Source: Rhodopirellula baltica SH 1 (GTDB lineage Bacteria > Planctomycetota > Planctomycetia > Pirellulales > Pirellulaceae). From it: a stretch of DNA of 64,000 nt. The stretch spans positions 1,860,001 to 1,924,000 of the forward strand of contig NC_005027.1 of NCBI RefSeq assembly GCF_000196115.1. Direction: 5' to 3'. The notes beneath the pieces are model-generated. The model saw only the letters and a list, made by a program, of their open reading frames with translations, had not been told where the DNA came from and did not search any database. The translations under genes and the position numbers were made by a program. Positions 27,471-36,881 of this stretch are shown here, in pieces. How positions within the stretch are numbered: position 1 is the first letter of the stretch; each line of letters opens with the position of its first letter.

Positions 27471-27639
27471 CGAATGAAGAACCGAGCTTGAAACGCGATC
27501 GGTGTTGATTCGGCGCGGTAATCGGCATGGGACCGCCGGCCGCGATGTTTCGGACTGACACGACGCTTCGAAGTCACAAGGTTTCGAAGTGATTTCGATA
27601 TTGTTCAGTTGATCGTCATTGCCGCGAATTTGGATTCGC

Positions 27640-28482
27640 TCAAGCAGAGCTGACACCCGTTTGCACGTTGTCAGGGCTCAACCTTTCGTCCATCGGATTG
27701 GCATCGGTCGCCCACACACCCATCCCCGTGCAATCCACTTCACCGCGGATGGTCGCGAAAGCTACGTCGGCTGCATCTCGACCGGTGCCGATTCGTACCA
27801 AGCCGCCCACGGGGGCCAAGCGAGTCGCATCGAAAAGGAACCAGCGCCCATCCAGGTAGGCTTCCATGAAACCGTGGAAGTCCGGTGGAACCAAATTGAC
27901 CGCGTACCCAGAGACGTAACGGGCCGGAATTCCCAATGCTCGACACAAACTGATCGCGACGTGTGCATAATCTCGGCACACACCCGCACGTTGCAGCAAA
28001 ACATCGCAAGCGGTCGTGGAAGAGTTGGTGCTGCCGGGGACGTAGGCAAGTTGCTCGAACGTCCAGTTACAAATGGCGGTGACGCGTGAATATCCGGGAA
28101 CGAGATGTCCGAATTCATCGATGGCAAAGCGATAAAGCTTGTCGGATTCGCAGTATCGGCTGGGATTCAGATACGAAAGGATGTCGCCCGGCAAATTCTC
28201 GTAATTGGTTTCCATCACGTCATTGGAATCAACGGATTCCGTTTGCAAACCCACGGTTGCGGCATAGCGAATTTGCAATTCTCCAGCGGGGGCGTTCAAC
28301 CGAACGACTCGGTTACCGAGCGGGCCGACGTCACATTCTTCGACCGGCGAAAACGGCAGGACCTCAAGCGACTCAGAAGTCACGACTTGGTGCGGATTCT
28401 TTGCGACCGAACAGTTCAAGAGGAAGATCGAGGGCGACTTCACGAGATAGTTCAGCTGGCACCCGACATGGACGGTGTTCAT
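27640..28482 (-). CDS. transglutaminase-like cysteine protease family protein
   Basis: A cytoplasmic (no signal peptide) 280-residue protein. An N-terminal beta-rich domain of about 130 residues is followed by a transglutaminase-like core with the full catalytic triad: Cys in AGVCRDYAH (about residue 167), His in DFHGFMEAYLDG (about 204) and Asp in FLFDATR (about 219). This arrangement is found in bacterial transglut_core proteins that act as proteases or amidases. The ATG at 28482 begins MNTVHVGCQLNY, the usual start of the N-terminal domain. It stands alone and converges with the haem-protein gene. Confidence 0.85.
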   Translation of the reverse strand: MNTVHVGCQLNYLVKSPSIFLLNCSVAKNPHQVVTSESLEVLPFSPVEECDVGPLGNRVVRLNAPAGELQIRYAATVGLQTESVDSNDVMETNYENLPGDILSYLNPSRYCESDKLYRFAIDEFGHLVPGYSRVTAICNWTFEQLAYVPGSTNSSTTACDVLLQRAGVCRDYAHVAISLCRALGIPARYVSGYAVNLVPPDFHGFMEAYLDGRWFLFDATRLAPVGGLVRIGTGRDAADVAFATIRGEVDCTGMGVWATDANPMDERLSPDNVQTGVSSA

Positions 28483-28839
28483 TTTGGATCTTCGACGACG
28501 TTAGAAAGCAAACGAAAACGTTGCTTATCGTACGAAGTGGACCAGAGCAGCAAACGAAAATTCCACCTCAAATTTCGAGGATTCGTCCAGGAGGATGGTC
28601 TCAATCGATCACGGCAGGCCATTCCAGTATCCGACGTCGTCACGGATGTCGCCTTTGCCCGCGTTAACGGCCCGACGCTTTCGGACTTTTTTGATGGCGT
28701 CTGGTCGCGCATTGGCGGTCCAACCTCGCAAACAAGCATCTTTCTAGCACAACCGCATTGGTTGATGCCCCGGAGGGACAAGTGTCCTCCGATTTTTGAA
28801 AGCCCATTTGGACCGCTTGGTCAAAACAAAGGCAAGACG
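28483..28839. other. intergenic region between divergent genes
   Basis: About 355 bp between the transglutaminase-like gene (minus) and the AhpD-like gene (plus). An open frame runs through it from the antisense side, but it has no coding resemblance. I see no strong hairpin; promoters for both genes are expected here. Confidence 0.5.
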
Positions 28840-29409
28840 ATGACTGAATTTGAAACACACACAATTGAAACTGCTCCGGAAGCCAGCAAACCGCAGCTAA
28901 AAAATAGCCAGAAGACCTACGGATTTGTTCCGAATCTGCACGCGGTCATGGCGGAGTCGCCCGCGTTGCTGGAAGCCTACCGAACGATTGCGGGGATTTT
29001 TGACACGAAGACCAATCTGAACGCGACCGAGCGTCAGATCATCGCGATGACCAACAATCGACTCAACGGATGCGAATACTGCATGGCCGCTCATACGTCG
29101 ATCATGCAGTCCCTGAAGGTGCCCGACGACGTCATCGAGTCGTTGCGATCAGGCACTCCCATCGCGGATCCAAAGCTCGAAGCACTTCGAGTGTTCGCTG
29201 AAAAAGTCAACATTCAACGTGGATGGATGGAAGACGGAGACATCGAAGCGTTGTTGGCGGTGGGCTACACAAACGTAACCGTTCTCGATGTGATTGTTGG
29301 GACGGCTTACAAAGTGCTGTCCAACTACACCAATCACATCGCTGAAACCCCGCTTGATGATGCCTTCTCAAAGAACACATGGCACGCCGTAGCGGAAAAT
29401 GCGAGCTGA
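28840..29409 (+). CDS. AhpD-like carboxymuconolactone-decarboxylase-family protein
   Basis: About 189 residues of the AhpD/CMD fold. Seen: the redox Cys-x-x-Cys-containing signature NGCEYCMAAHTSIM (about residues 80-93) with the downstream His, preceded by ERQIIAMTNNRLN. These features match alkylhydroperoxidase-D-like proteins that use a thiol pair for peroxide reduction. The ATG at 28840 follows an AAAGG-type site. The frame continues far upstream as an antisense shadow of the transglutaminase-like gene, so the longer start is rejected. A short-chain dehydrogenase gene follows after 95 bp. Confidence 0.85.
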   Translation: MTEFETHTIETAPEASKPQLKNSQKTYGFVPNLHAVMAESPALLEAYRTIAGIFDTKTNLNATERQIIAMTNNRLNGCEYCMAAHTSIMQSLKVPDDVIESLRSGTPIADPKLEALRVFAEKVNIQRGWMEDGDIEALLAVGYTNVTVLDVIVGTAYKVLSNYTNHIAETPLDDAFSKNTWHAVAENAS

Positions 29410-29504
29410 GTGAAAGTGCACAAGACGCAGGCAAACGAGGCTGTCACGGTCGAGTGGCGGCTATCACCAAAATTGACAAACCAATCAAGAGAAAGGAATG
29501 AAAG

Positions 29505-30254
29505 ATGGCATTTGAAATCAAAGACAAAGTGGTTCTGGTAACGGGAGCCAACCGAGGCATTGGCAAAGCGATATTGGAAGAGGCGCTCCATCGAGGCGCG
29601 TCGAAAGTTTACGCGGCGGTGCGGAACATCGATTCCGCGGAGGAACTCGTCAAGAAGCACGGTGATCGAGTCGTCCCGGTGCGAGTCGATTTGGAAGACC
29701 CTGCGTCTATCTCTGCTGCGGCTGATGTCGCAAAGGACGTTGATGTGGTGGTCAACAACGCAGGCGTGCTGAAGGTGAAGAACGCTCTCGAAAGTGATGC
29801 GGTTGATACACTGAAGTTTGAAATGGACGTCAACGTTTACGGACTGATGCGAATCGCCCAAGCATTCGCGCCCGTATTGAAGTCGAATGGAGGTGGCGCG
29901 TTGGTTCAACTCAACAGTGTCGCCTCGGTGAAGACTTTTTCTGAGTTTGCAACCTACTGCGCCTCAAAATCGGCGAGCTATTCGATCACTCAAGGATTGC
30001 GAGACTCGCTGAAGGAACAAGGAACGCTCGTTGTCAGTGTCCATCCAGGACCGATTGATACTGACATGGGACACAATGCCGGGTTTGAAGAGGGCGCCGC
30101 GTCACCGACTCTGGTGGCAACCGCCATCTTTGACGCGATTGCGAACGATCATTTTCACGCTTGGCCTGATCCGATGGCCAAACAGATCGGCGAAGCCTAT
30201 CAGAGCTTCGCTAAAAATGTCGTGGAAGCCGACATGCAGGAAAGCGTGTCCTAA
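29505..30254 (+). CDS. short-chain dehydrogenase/reductase (SDR)
   Basis: Classical-type NAD(P)-dependent oxidoreductase of 249 residues. Seen: the cofactor motif TGANRGIGKA (residues 13-22), DVVVNNAGVLK (about 83-93), catalytic Ser in LNSVASV, and the YxxxK pair in YCASKSASYS. The ATG has an AGAAAGGAATG-like purine-rich site just upstream. It is the second gene after the AhpD-like gene and may be co-transcribed with it. Substrate unknown; the sequence resembles the SDR subgroup often found with stress genes. Confidence 0.88.
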   Translation: MAFEIKDKVVLVTGANRGIGKAILEEALHRGASKVYAAVRNIDSAEELVKKHGDRVVPVRVDLEDPASISAAADVAKDVDVVVNNAGVLKVKNALESDAVDTLKFEMDVNVYGLMRIAQAFAPVLKSNGGGALVQLNSVASVKTFSEFATYCASKSASYSITQGLRDSLKEQGTLVVSVHPGPIDTDMGHNAGFEEGAASPTLVATAIFDAIANDHFHAWPDPMAKQIGEAYQSFAKNVVEADMQESVS

Positions 30255-30588
30255 GAAAGCCTTCTGCAAGCTTGATTTTTTGACTGCCAAGTGTTGTGCG
30301 AGCATGACCGCTACATCGCAATGCAATGGTCGATGCTAGGAACTTCACGATAGGTTCCGGTCGCGTGTAGATGCGATCAAGTGATCTCTTCGTATCGCCT
30401 ACAATGCCAGGCAGATGGTTGTGTAGAATGCGTCCCGTTATTCGAGTCCGTTGAGCCGCGTATCCATTTGCAAATGGGGCCAACGATCGACAACGGTTGA
30501 CGCTCCCGAGGCTCGTGGTTGCTTTGAATGTTCACCACAACTGGAGTAATTCGCTCTGGATCTCACACTATCATCAAGAGAGACATCA
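30255..30588. other. intergenic region
   Basis: About 335 bp before the DUF1080 operon. A weak AAGC/GCTT stem followed by TTTTTT near 30260-30285 could end the SDR transcript. Otherwise I see nothing but presumed promoter sequence. Confidence 0.45.
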
Positions 30589-31878
30589 ATGAGAACGCTA
30601 CTTGCTGCGGCGATCACGATCGGACTTTTGGCATCGATCACGCACAACGTCGAGGCCGCTGACACGGAGGAGGGATTTGTATCGCTATTCAATGGCAGCG
30701 ACTTAAGTGGATGGGTCAAACGTGGCGGATCGGCCAAGTATCGTGTCGAGGATGGCGTGATTGTCGGAGAATGTGCGCCCAACACGCCGGGCAATACCTT
30801 TCTGTGCTCTGATAAAGAGTTTGGCGACTTTGTTTTGAAGCTGCGTTACAAGTTTTTGGAAAGCGGAAATTCCGGCGTTCAATTCCGTTCTGCGTCGCGC
30901 GAGGAAGGCGATCGTCAGCGGGTCTTCGGTTACCAAGCCGAAATGCGGCCAGGCGGCGACATGACCGGACGCATTTACGATGAAGGCCGCCGCGGGCACA
31001 AGCACGGAATCATTTGGCTCGATGCCTTCACGCCACAAGAACGTCTCGATGCGGCTCAGGAAAGCTGTCGGCCAGGCGAATGGAATGATCTTGAAATTCA
31101 GTGTGTCGGTCCTTCGATCAAGACTTGGCTGAACGGAAACTTGGTCGTCGACATCTTCGATAGTTTTTCGATGAAGGGGTTCATTGGGCTTCAAATCCAC
31201 TCCGGCGAAACAGGATCCGTTGCGTGGAAGGATATCCGCGTGAAAGACTTGGGCGAAAGTCAGTGGCAATCTTTCTTCGTCAAGAATGACGACGGGGAAT
31301 ACGGACTCGAAGGTGCGAGGTTTGTTCTGCCCGAAGAATGGTCATTCACCAAAGATGGCGTCTTGCACGGCGTTCATTCGAAGAGCCAAGGAAAAGATGG
31401 CCTGGTCATTTCAGATGACAACTTCGACAACTTCATCGCTCGAGTGACCTATCGGATGCGCGGTGGCAACAGTGCGCTGTACTTCCGCGCCGAGGAAACA
31501 GACGCACCTTGGGTCCTGCGTGGGTTTCAAAACGAGATCGCGAACAACGGAAAGGATTGCGCTCTATGGCATACCGCCGGCATCATCGACGGGAATACAA
31601 TCCCCGGACGCGGTTGGATCGTCACCAACGACGAGTTTGTTGGAAAGGTTCGCAACAAAGACGATCAGTGGAATACAACCTGCACGGCGGCCTATGGCGA
31701 TCGACTCGTTCAAACACTGAATGGCTTTTGCACCTCCGACATCATCGATGAAGAATGTGAAAAGACGGGCAAGCTTGGATTGCAAATGCATGGCGGCACC
31801 GACTGTGAAATGTATTTCAAAGACTTTGAAGTCATGCCGATCACGAAGGAGATGGCCAAGTTGATTGAGCGAGAGTGA
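30589..31878 (+). CDS. secreted protein with two DUF1080 (3-keto-disaccharide hydrolase-type) domains
   Basis: Exported 429-residue protein: signal peptide at about residues 1-23 (ending NVEAA), then two jelly-roll DUF1080 domains. The first (about 28-222) begins EEGFVSLFNGSDLSGWVKRGG and carries GNSGVQFRS and MTGRIYDEGRRGH; the second (about 235-425) has GGNSALYFRAEE, LWHTAG, and GKLGLQMHGGTDCEMYFKDFEV. Members of this family hydrolyse 3-keto-glucosides in studied cases, often with Gfo/Idh-type oxidoreductases. The stop overlaps the GTG of the following SGNH hydrolase gene, starting a three-gene coupled operon. Tandem domains are common in planctomycetes; whether both are active is unclear. 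Confidence 0.85.
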   Translation: MRTLLAAAITIGLLASITHNVEAADTEEGFVSLFNGSDLSGWVKRGGSAKYRVEDGVIVGECAPNTPGNTFLCSDKEFGDFVLKLRYKFLESGNSGVQFRSASREEGDRQRVFGYQAEMRPGGDMTGRIYDEGRRGHKHGIIWLDAFTPQERLDAAQESCRPGEWNDLEIQCVGPSIKTWLNGNLVVDIFDSFSMKGFIGLQIHSGETGSVAWKDIRVKDLGESQWQSFFVKNDDGEYGLEGARFVLPEEWSFTKDGVLHGVHSKSQGKDGLVISDDNFDNFIARVTYRMRGGNSALYFRAEETDAPWVLRGFQNEIANNGKDCALWHTAGIIDGNTIPGRGWIVTNDEFVGKVRNKDDQWNTTCTAAYGDRLVQTLNGFCTSDIIDEECEKTGKLGLQMHGGTDCEMYFKDFEVMPITKEMAKLIERE

Positions 31879-32711
31879 CGAGGCAACTCACCGTTTTTGC
31901 ATCCATCTTTCACCGCTTGTTGACAGGGAACTTCATCATCTCCACGACCAAAATCAGATCATACGACGACCGTAGAGTGCGGAGCATTTTGCTCGTGTCC
32001 TGCATGCTGATCTCCGGCACCGTCGCGGCCCAGTCTCGTCAGGAAGCTCACTCTGCTTCGTCAGGAAGCGACAAAATCACCATCGCATTGATCGGTGATT
32101 CGACCGTCGAAGACTACTCGGGTTGGGGAGTGGCTTTCGAAACGCGATTCAACAACCAAGTGAAAGTCATCAATTTCGCGAAGGGCGGAGCGAGTTCGAA
32201 GAGCTGGTATGACGGCAACCGAATGCCAGCGGTCTTGGATGCAAAGCCGGACTACGTATTGATCCAGTTCGGGCACAATGATCAACCAGGAAAAGGGCCG
32301 AAGCGAGAAACGGATCCGGCAACAACCTATCGTCAACAGTTGAAACGCTACGTTGCGGAAGTGAAAGCGATCGGGGCGGTTCCAGTCATCGTTAGTTCGG
32401 TGACAAGACGCCGTTTCGACGAGCACGATCAGATACGAACAACGCTGGGACCATGGGCCGTCGCTGCGAAAGAGGTTGCATCAGAATTGGAGGTGCCATT
32501 TGTTGATCTGCATAACAGAAGCATTGAGCTCCACAACAAGATTGGACCGGCGGCCAGCATGGAATTCAATTTCAAGGAAGGTGACCTGACCCACTTCAAC
32601 GAAAAAGGTGGCGAGGTGATGGCTGACCTTGTTATCAAGGAGTTGCAATTTGCTGTGCCCGGTTTGAATCGTTATTTGACGCCTTCGCCTTCCTCCCCAG
32701 ACGCACAATGA
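31875..32711 (+). CDS. secreted SGNH/GDSL esterase, rhamnogalacturonan-acetylesterase-like
   Basis: Predicted exported carbohydrate deacetylase. Seen: block I IALIGDSTVEDYSGWG with the nucleophilic Ser, block II-type Gly in NFAKGGASSKSW, block III FGHNDQPG (GxND type), and a C-terminal HFNEKGG supplying the catalytic His of block V. The GTG at 31875 overlaps the previous stop, but a hydrophobic signal segment begins only at residue 35 (a second GTG at 31977 would give MRSILLVSCMLISGTVAAQS), so the true start may be there. Its stop overlaps the start of the lactonase gene. Position in the operon suggests joint breakdown of an acetylated plant- or algal-type sugar polymer. Confidence 0.82.
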   Translation: MTRQLTVFASIFHRLLTGNFIISTTKIRSYDDRRVRSILLVSCMLISGTVAAQSRQEAHSASSGSDKITIALIGDSTVEDYSGWGVAFETRFNNQVKVINFAKGGASSKSWYDGNRMPAVLDAKPDYVLIQFGHNDQPGKGPKRETDPATTYRQQLKRYVAEVKAIGAVPVIVSSVTRRRFDEHDQIRTTLGPWAVAAKEVASELEVPFVDLHNRSIELHNKIGPAASMEFNFKEGDLTHFNEKGGEVMADLVIKELQFAVPGLNRYLTPSPSSPDAQ

Positions 32712-34723
32712 TTCACCAATTCTTTTTGCTTCAGCAATTCCGTCCGCAAACATTTCTAGTCGTTCTGTTGCTGATAGGTTTTGTGCGCTCGGACACGTTG
32801 CGAGCTGAGGGTGAGCCGACGGAAGCACCCGCGGTTCGACCTCTGATGGCCTATGTCGGAACCTTCAGCTCGCCGCTCGGTGACGTTCCACCGACACAGG
32901 TTGATTTGCCCGCGGGAAATGGCCGAGGCATTCATCTTTTCAAGGTTGACCGAAAAAGTGGTGCCTTGGAGCCGACTGGTACGGTTGATTTCGGCGCGAG
33001 TCCTGATTGCTTGGTGGTCAATGCGGCTGGAGATCGAATGTATTCCAGCAACGAAACGGATCGGTTTGGGGATGCGAAGCAAGGATCCGTCAGTTCCTTC
33101 GCGATCAATCCGCGTGATGGCCAATTGACGTTGTTGAATACCGTTGCGTCGGAAGGCGACGGGCCCACGTATGTCAGCATTCACCCATCCGGACGCTATC
33201 TGTTTGTCGCGAACTATTTCAGCGGCTCAATCGCGGTTTTACCGATACTTGCGGACGGTCGTTTGGGCAAAGCGACCGATATTCAACGCGGAGAAGGAAA
33301 CGTCGGGCCTACAAAGGCAACCAACTCACCCCCGGGAAGTTTTGCGATCAGTGGTCACGATGGATCGCATGCACACATGATTCAGTCCGACGCGACGGGG
33401 CGTTACGTTCTGCACGTGGATTTGGGAATGGACCGAATCTTTGTGTGGAAGTTCGATGCGATGTTGGGAACATTATCCTCCAACACACCCGCGAGTGTGT
33501 CGTTGCCTCCCGGAGATGGACCCCGGCATTTTGATTTTCATCCCAACGGTCGCTGGCTGTATTCGATCCAAGAAGAAGGATCGACGATCGTGCTGTTTGA
33601 CTACGACGGTGATGCCGGACGTCTAACACAGCGTCAAACCGTGCCCTCTTTGCCGCCTGGTTTCAAAGGCAGCAATTTCTGCTCCGAGATTTTGGTTTCC
33701 GAAGACGGACGTTTTGTCTACGCGGGCAATCGGCTTCACGACAGCATCGGGATTTTCGCGATTCAGTCCGATGGAACGTTGCAACAGATTGGCAACGAGT
33801 GGACCCGTGGCGACTACCCACGTAGCTTTAACTTTGATCCGAGCGGTCGCTTCCTTTACGTATGCAATCAACGTGCCGACAACGTCACCGCGTTTCGCAT
33901 CGACCAAGAATCTGGACTGCTTAAGTTCACCGGAGACTATGCCTCGGTTGGCAATCCGTCTTGCATTACTTTTGTAGATCTCGCTGACGATCATCAATCG
34001 GCTCACGAAATACGTCGGTTTCCCGCACCGGAAGCTCACCAAGCGGTGGCGGTCGACGAGTCTTCTTTTTACGCCATTTCCAATCGAACGATCGCTCGAT
34101 ACGACAAACGGTCTGGCGAGCGTGTCGCCCGATGGGACGCTCCTGTTGGATCGGATATCAAGCATCTCAACAGCGGCATCGTCAAAAACGGTCGGTTGGT
34201 TTGTGCGAATTCCAACTGGCCGACCAAGCCATTGAATAACTCGATCGAAGTCTTTGATGCCGAACAAATGACGCATTTGGAGTCGATTTCATTCGCTGAA
34301 ACCGATGGTGCGATCAATTGGGTTGAGCGCTACGATGGAGCTTGGTGGGTCGTTTTCGCGTTCTATGGCGAAGCGGAAGTTCGCCGAACTAAGCTGGTTC
34401 GATACGACGAACAATGGAATGAGACCGGCAAATGGATGTTTCCTGAATCGGTTATTCAGCGATTCTTGCCAATGAGCAACTCAGGTGGCTGTTTTGGGCC
34501 AAACGGAAATTTGTACGTGACAGGGCACGATCACGCCGAACTTTATGTTCTCGAGATTCCAGCCAACAAAAGCGAGCTCAAACACGTCACGACGGTGCCG
34601 GCACCGATCACCGGGCAAGGAATTGCTTGGGATTCTCACGATCCAGGCGTCTTATTGGGAATCAATCGCGCCAGCCACGAAGTTGTCTTTCTGCGTGTGA
34701 CAACGACGATTAAACCGCTTTGA
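32708..34723 (+). CDS. secreted lactonase-like beta-propeller fused to a second propeller-like domain
   Basis: Exported 671-residue protein with a hydrophobic N-terminus (about residues 13-27). Residues about 46-410 form a 7-bladed lactonase (PF10282-type, 6-phosphogluconolactonase-like) domain with SPDCLVVNAAGDRMYSSNE, FDFHPNGRWLYSIQEEGST and FNFDPSGRFLYVCNQ repeats and FLYVCNQRADNVTAFR. The remaining about 260 residues are a further propeller-like region (IARYDKRSGERVARWDA, GCFGPNGNLYVTGHD) that I cannot assign. The start overlaps the esterase stop (ATGA). A lactonase acting on sugar lactones fits the keto-sugar and esterase neighbours. Confidence 0.78.
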   Translation: MIHQFFLLQQFRPQTFLVVLLLIGFVRSDTLRAEGEPTEAPAVRPLMAYVGTFSSPLGDVPPTQVDLPAGNGRGIHLFKVDRKSGALEPTGTVDFGASPDCLVVNAAGDRMYSSNETDRFGDAKQGSVSSFAINPRDGQLTLLNTVASEGDGPTYVSIHPSGRYLFVANYFSGSIAVLPILADGRLGKATDIQRGEGNVGPTKATNSPPGSFAISGHDGSHAHMIQSDATGRYVLHVDLGMDRIFVWKFDAMLGTLSSNTPASVSLPPGDGPRHFDFHPNGRWLYSIQEEGSTIVLFDYDGDAGRLTQRQTVPSLPPGFKGSNFCSEILVSEDGRFVYAGNRLHDSIGIFAIQSDGTLQQIGNEWTRGDYPRSFNFDPSGRFLYVCNQRADNVTAFRIDQESGLLKFTGDYASVGNPSCITFVDLADDHQSAHEIRRFPAPEAHQAVAVDESSFYAISNRTIARYDKRSGERVARWDAPVGSDIKHLNSGIVKNGRLVCANSNWPTKPLNNSIEVFDAEQMTHLESISFAETDGAINWVERYDGAWWVVFAFYGEAEVRRTKLVRYDEQWNETGKWMFPESVIQRFLPMSNSGGCFGPNGNLYVTGHDHAELYVLEIPANKSELKHVTTVPAPITGQGIAWDSHDPGVLLGINRASHEVVFLRVTTTIKPL

Positions 34724-34884
34724 TGACTTCGCGCTGAAGGAAATTTCAATGAATTGCCGATTGCGTACCCACTTTATGCCCGGCAGGTCAGCAACATCTG
34801 TTACGATGCGTGCGGCAGTCGACAAGCTAAGACAACTTCGTCTCCGGCATCGGCTACCAAGAACTCTTTTGAATAGATTGAAAA

Positions 34885-35082
34885 ATGGCAGAAGGTACGA
34901 TCAAACGTCTCACCGACAAAGGCTTCGGTTTCATTGACGTTGGCAGCTCGAAGGACTTGTTCTTTCACTCGTCCAGCGTTGAAGGCGTGAACTTCGATGA
35001 CCTCCGTGAAGGTCAACAAGTCACGTTCAACGAAGCACGTGGCGAAAAAGGGCCTTGTGCAGAAAACGTCCAAGTTCAGTAA
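34885..35082 (+). CDS. cold-shock-domain (CspA-like) protein
   Basis: A 65-residue single OB-fold nucleic-acid-binding protein, the usual CspA length. Seen: the RNP1 motif KGFGFIDV (residues 12-19) and RNP2 DLFFHSSSVEG (about 24-34), with the GQQVTFNEARGEKGP loop. It acts in the cytoplasm as an RNA chaperone. The ATG at 34885 is 161 bp after the lactonase stop, a space that may hold a structured cold-shock leader. Its transcript is ended by a strong hairpin about 95 bp downstream. Confidence 0.92.
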   Translation: MAEGTIKRLTDKGFGFIDVGSSKDLFFHSSSVEGVNFDDLREGQQVTFNEARGEKGPCAENVQVQ

Positions 35083-35480
35083 GTGACTCGGGTTAGTCAC
35101 CCAGCTTCCTGTTCTGTCGTGAGCGCATTCCGCGGACGACATTTGAGCGGGAAAACACCAAGACTGTAAAATACATAACGGCATTTGGCTTGATGAGCCA
35201 AATGCCGTTCTTTTTTGCAGTCTCGGGTTTCAAGACTCATCGCGGCAAACGATGGATTCCGCGAACATCGAGTCAGCCAAGCAGGCTTTCCTCCTCACTG
35301 ACCCGATTCGAATTCGCAAAACTTTGGCCTGGCTAGCTGAGCATGTCCGTTTCGGAACGCCTGATTGGTTTCCGACAAGCGAAGGCTGTCCTGAAGGCAT
35401 TGGATAAGGTTGTCGGGGTAGCTGCGGACCAGCACACCACCGCACAACTTTGAAACTGCTGTCCTTTGCCGGAGGCATTC
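35083..35480. other. intergenic region with terminator
   Basis: About 400 bp between the cold-shock gene (plus) and the end of the Gfo/Idh gene (minus). It holds the terminator at 35177-35216; nothing else convincing is seen. Confidence 0.55.
35177..35216 (+). terminator. Rho-independent terminator of the cold-shock gene
   Basis: The arms AACGGCATTTGGCT (35177-35190) and AGCCAAATGCCGTT (35196-35209) form a perfect 14-bp stem around a TGATG loop, followed by C and six T residues. It lies about 95 bp after the cold-shock stop codon on the same strand and is the clearest terminator in the window. Confidence 0.93.
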
Positions 35481-36833
35481 CTACACGGTGTAGTACTCTT
35501 CCCAACCCTTTCTTGGTGGATGTCCCTTGAGGAGTTGGTTGGCTCGTTCATTATTGGTGATTTCTCGCTTCTCGGCATCGAACTTGAGAGTGCCTCCGAG
35601 ACGTTGCGCGATGCAGCCGAGCATGAAGACCTGTGTCAAAGGCCCTGAAACAGCGAACTTTGAGTTGCATTCTTCTTTGCCCATTGCTGCGAGCAAAAAG
35701 TTCTTCATGTGACTTTGGTTTGTTTCTCCAGCAGGAATCTCCGGTGTTTTGACAGAATCCGAAAGGATACTGAGCTTTGCACTATGAGTGCCGCCCAAGA
35801 AAGTCAGGTCGTCGCTGTACATCACCTTTCCGCATGCTGGCATCGATTTGCCTTCACCCAGTTCCTTGGGCCGCGGCGGTTGGTTTTTGACGCCGTCGTA
35901 CCAGTTGATGGACATCGCTGGCATGCCCGGACCACGCTCGGCAAATTCAAACGCAATGGTGGTTGCCATTGGATAGATGAAATCGTTCGGCCCTTCCAAC
36001 TTGTCCGCACGAACCTCGTATGGCAGTCCCAAATCGAGGAAACGATGGATGCTATCCAAGGTGTGAGGCCCCCAGTCGCCGAAGGCACCATTGCCATAGT
36101 CGTACCAACCACGCCAGTTGCCATTGTCGAGACGATCACTGTAGCTCTGCATCGGTGCCGTTGCGGTCCAAACATCCCAGTTCATTCCGGCTGGCATTTT
36201 TTCCGCAGCGGGATAGCCGGTCACATTTCCCCATGGATGCCATCGCCGTCCTTTGTTCATGCAAGCGTCGACGCGTCGCACATTTTTGATGATGCCCTCA
36301 TCGACCCATGTTTTGAACTGCATGCGTTGAGACGAGGAATGCCCTTGGTTGCCCATTTGGCAGATGCCGTTGTGCTTCTTTTCAGCCGCGATCAGTAGTT
36401 CACATTCTTCGAACGTATGGGCAAGCGGTTTTTCGACGTAGACCGCAACGCCTTCCGAGATCGCTCGCATTGAGATTGGAAAGTGCGTGTGGTCGGGTGT
36501 ACCGACCGTGCAGGCGTCAATTTTGCCGCCCATTTCATCGAACATCTTGCGGAAGTCGTCATAAACTTTCGCCTCGGGATGTTGTTGTTTAAATCGATCG
36601 GTCCGTGACGGATCGGCATCGCACAGAGCCACCACGTTTGCCAAGCTGGACTTGACCGCGTCATTGCCAATGGCGGCTCCCCGATTGGTGCAACCAATGA
36701 TCGCCAAATTCACCTTGTCGTTGGACTCGGCCGCATCGACTGATTGGATTCCAATTGAACCGAGTCCCGCTGTTGCAACGACACCCTTTTTGAGAAATGA
36801 GCGACGGTTGGTGGTGGTCAATGGCTTGCTCAC
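35481..36833 (-). CDS. Tat-exported Gfo/Idh/MocA-family oxidoreductase
   Basis: NAD(P)-dependent sugar-type oxidoreductase predicted to fold in the cytoplasm and be exported by the Tat system. Seen: twin-arginine signal NRRSFLKKG followed by a hydrophobic stretch and DAAES cleavage region, then a Rossmann domain (VNLAIIGCTNRGAAIGN), the conserved EKP motif (YVEKPLAHT), and the C-terminal GFO_IDH_MocA segment with YDYGNGAFGDWGPHTLD carrying the usual His. The GTG at 36833 has a GGAAG site 8 bases upstream; another GTG at 36881 lacks one. Such enzymes pair functionally with DUF1080 hydrolases in 3-keto-sugar metabolism, and one lies nearby on the other strand. Substrate unknown. Confidence 0.88.
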   Translation of the reverse strand: MSKPLTTTNRRSFLKKGVVATAGLGSIGIQSVDAAESNDKVNLAIIGCTNRGAAIGNDAVKSSLANVVALCDADPSRTDRFKQQHPEAKVYDDFRKMFDEMGGKIDACTVGTPDHTHFPISMRAISEGVAVYVEKPLAHTFEECELLIAAEKKHNGICQMGNQGHSSSQRMQFKTWVDEGIIKNVRRVDACMNKGRRWHPWGNVTGYPAAEKMPAGMNWDVWTATAPMQSYSDRLDNGNWRGWYDYGNGAFGDWGPHTLDSIHRFLDLGLPYEVRADKLEGPNDFIYPMATTIAFEFAERGPGMPAMSINWYDGVKNQPPRPKELGEGKSMPACGKVMYSDDLTFLGGTHSAKLSILSDSVKTPEIPAGETNQSHMKNFLLAAMGKEECNSKFAVSGPLTQVFMLGCIAQRLGGTLKFDAEKREITNNERANQLLKGHPPRKGWEEYYTV

Positions 36834-36881
36834 GAACAGTTCTTCCAGATTTGGGGTATGGGGATGGTGGTCGATTGCCAC

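Noticed and set aside
28105-28839. Long in-frame extension upstream of the AhpD-like gene
   Set aside because: It runs antisense through the transglutaminase-like gene and has no AhpD-family resemblance; the conserved protein starts at 28840.
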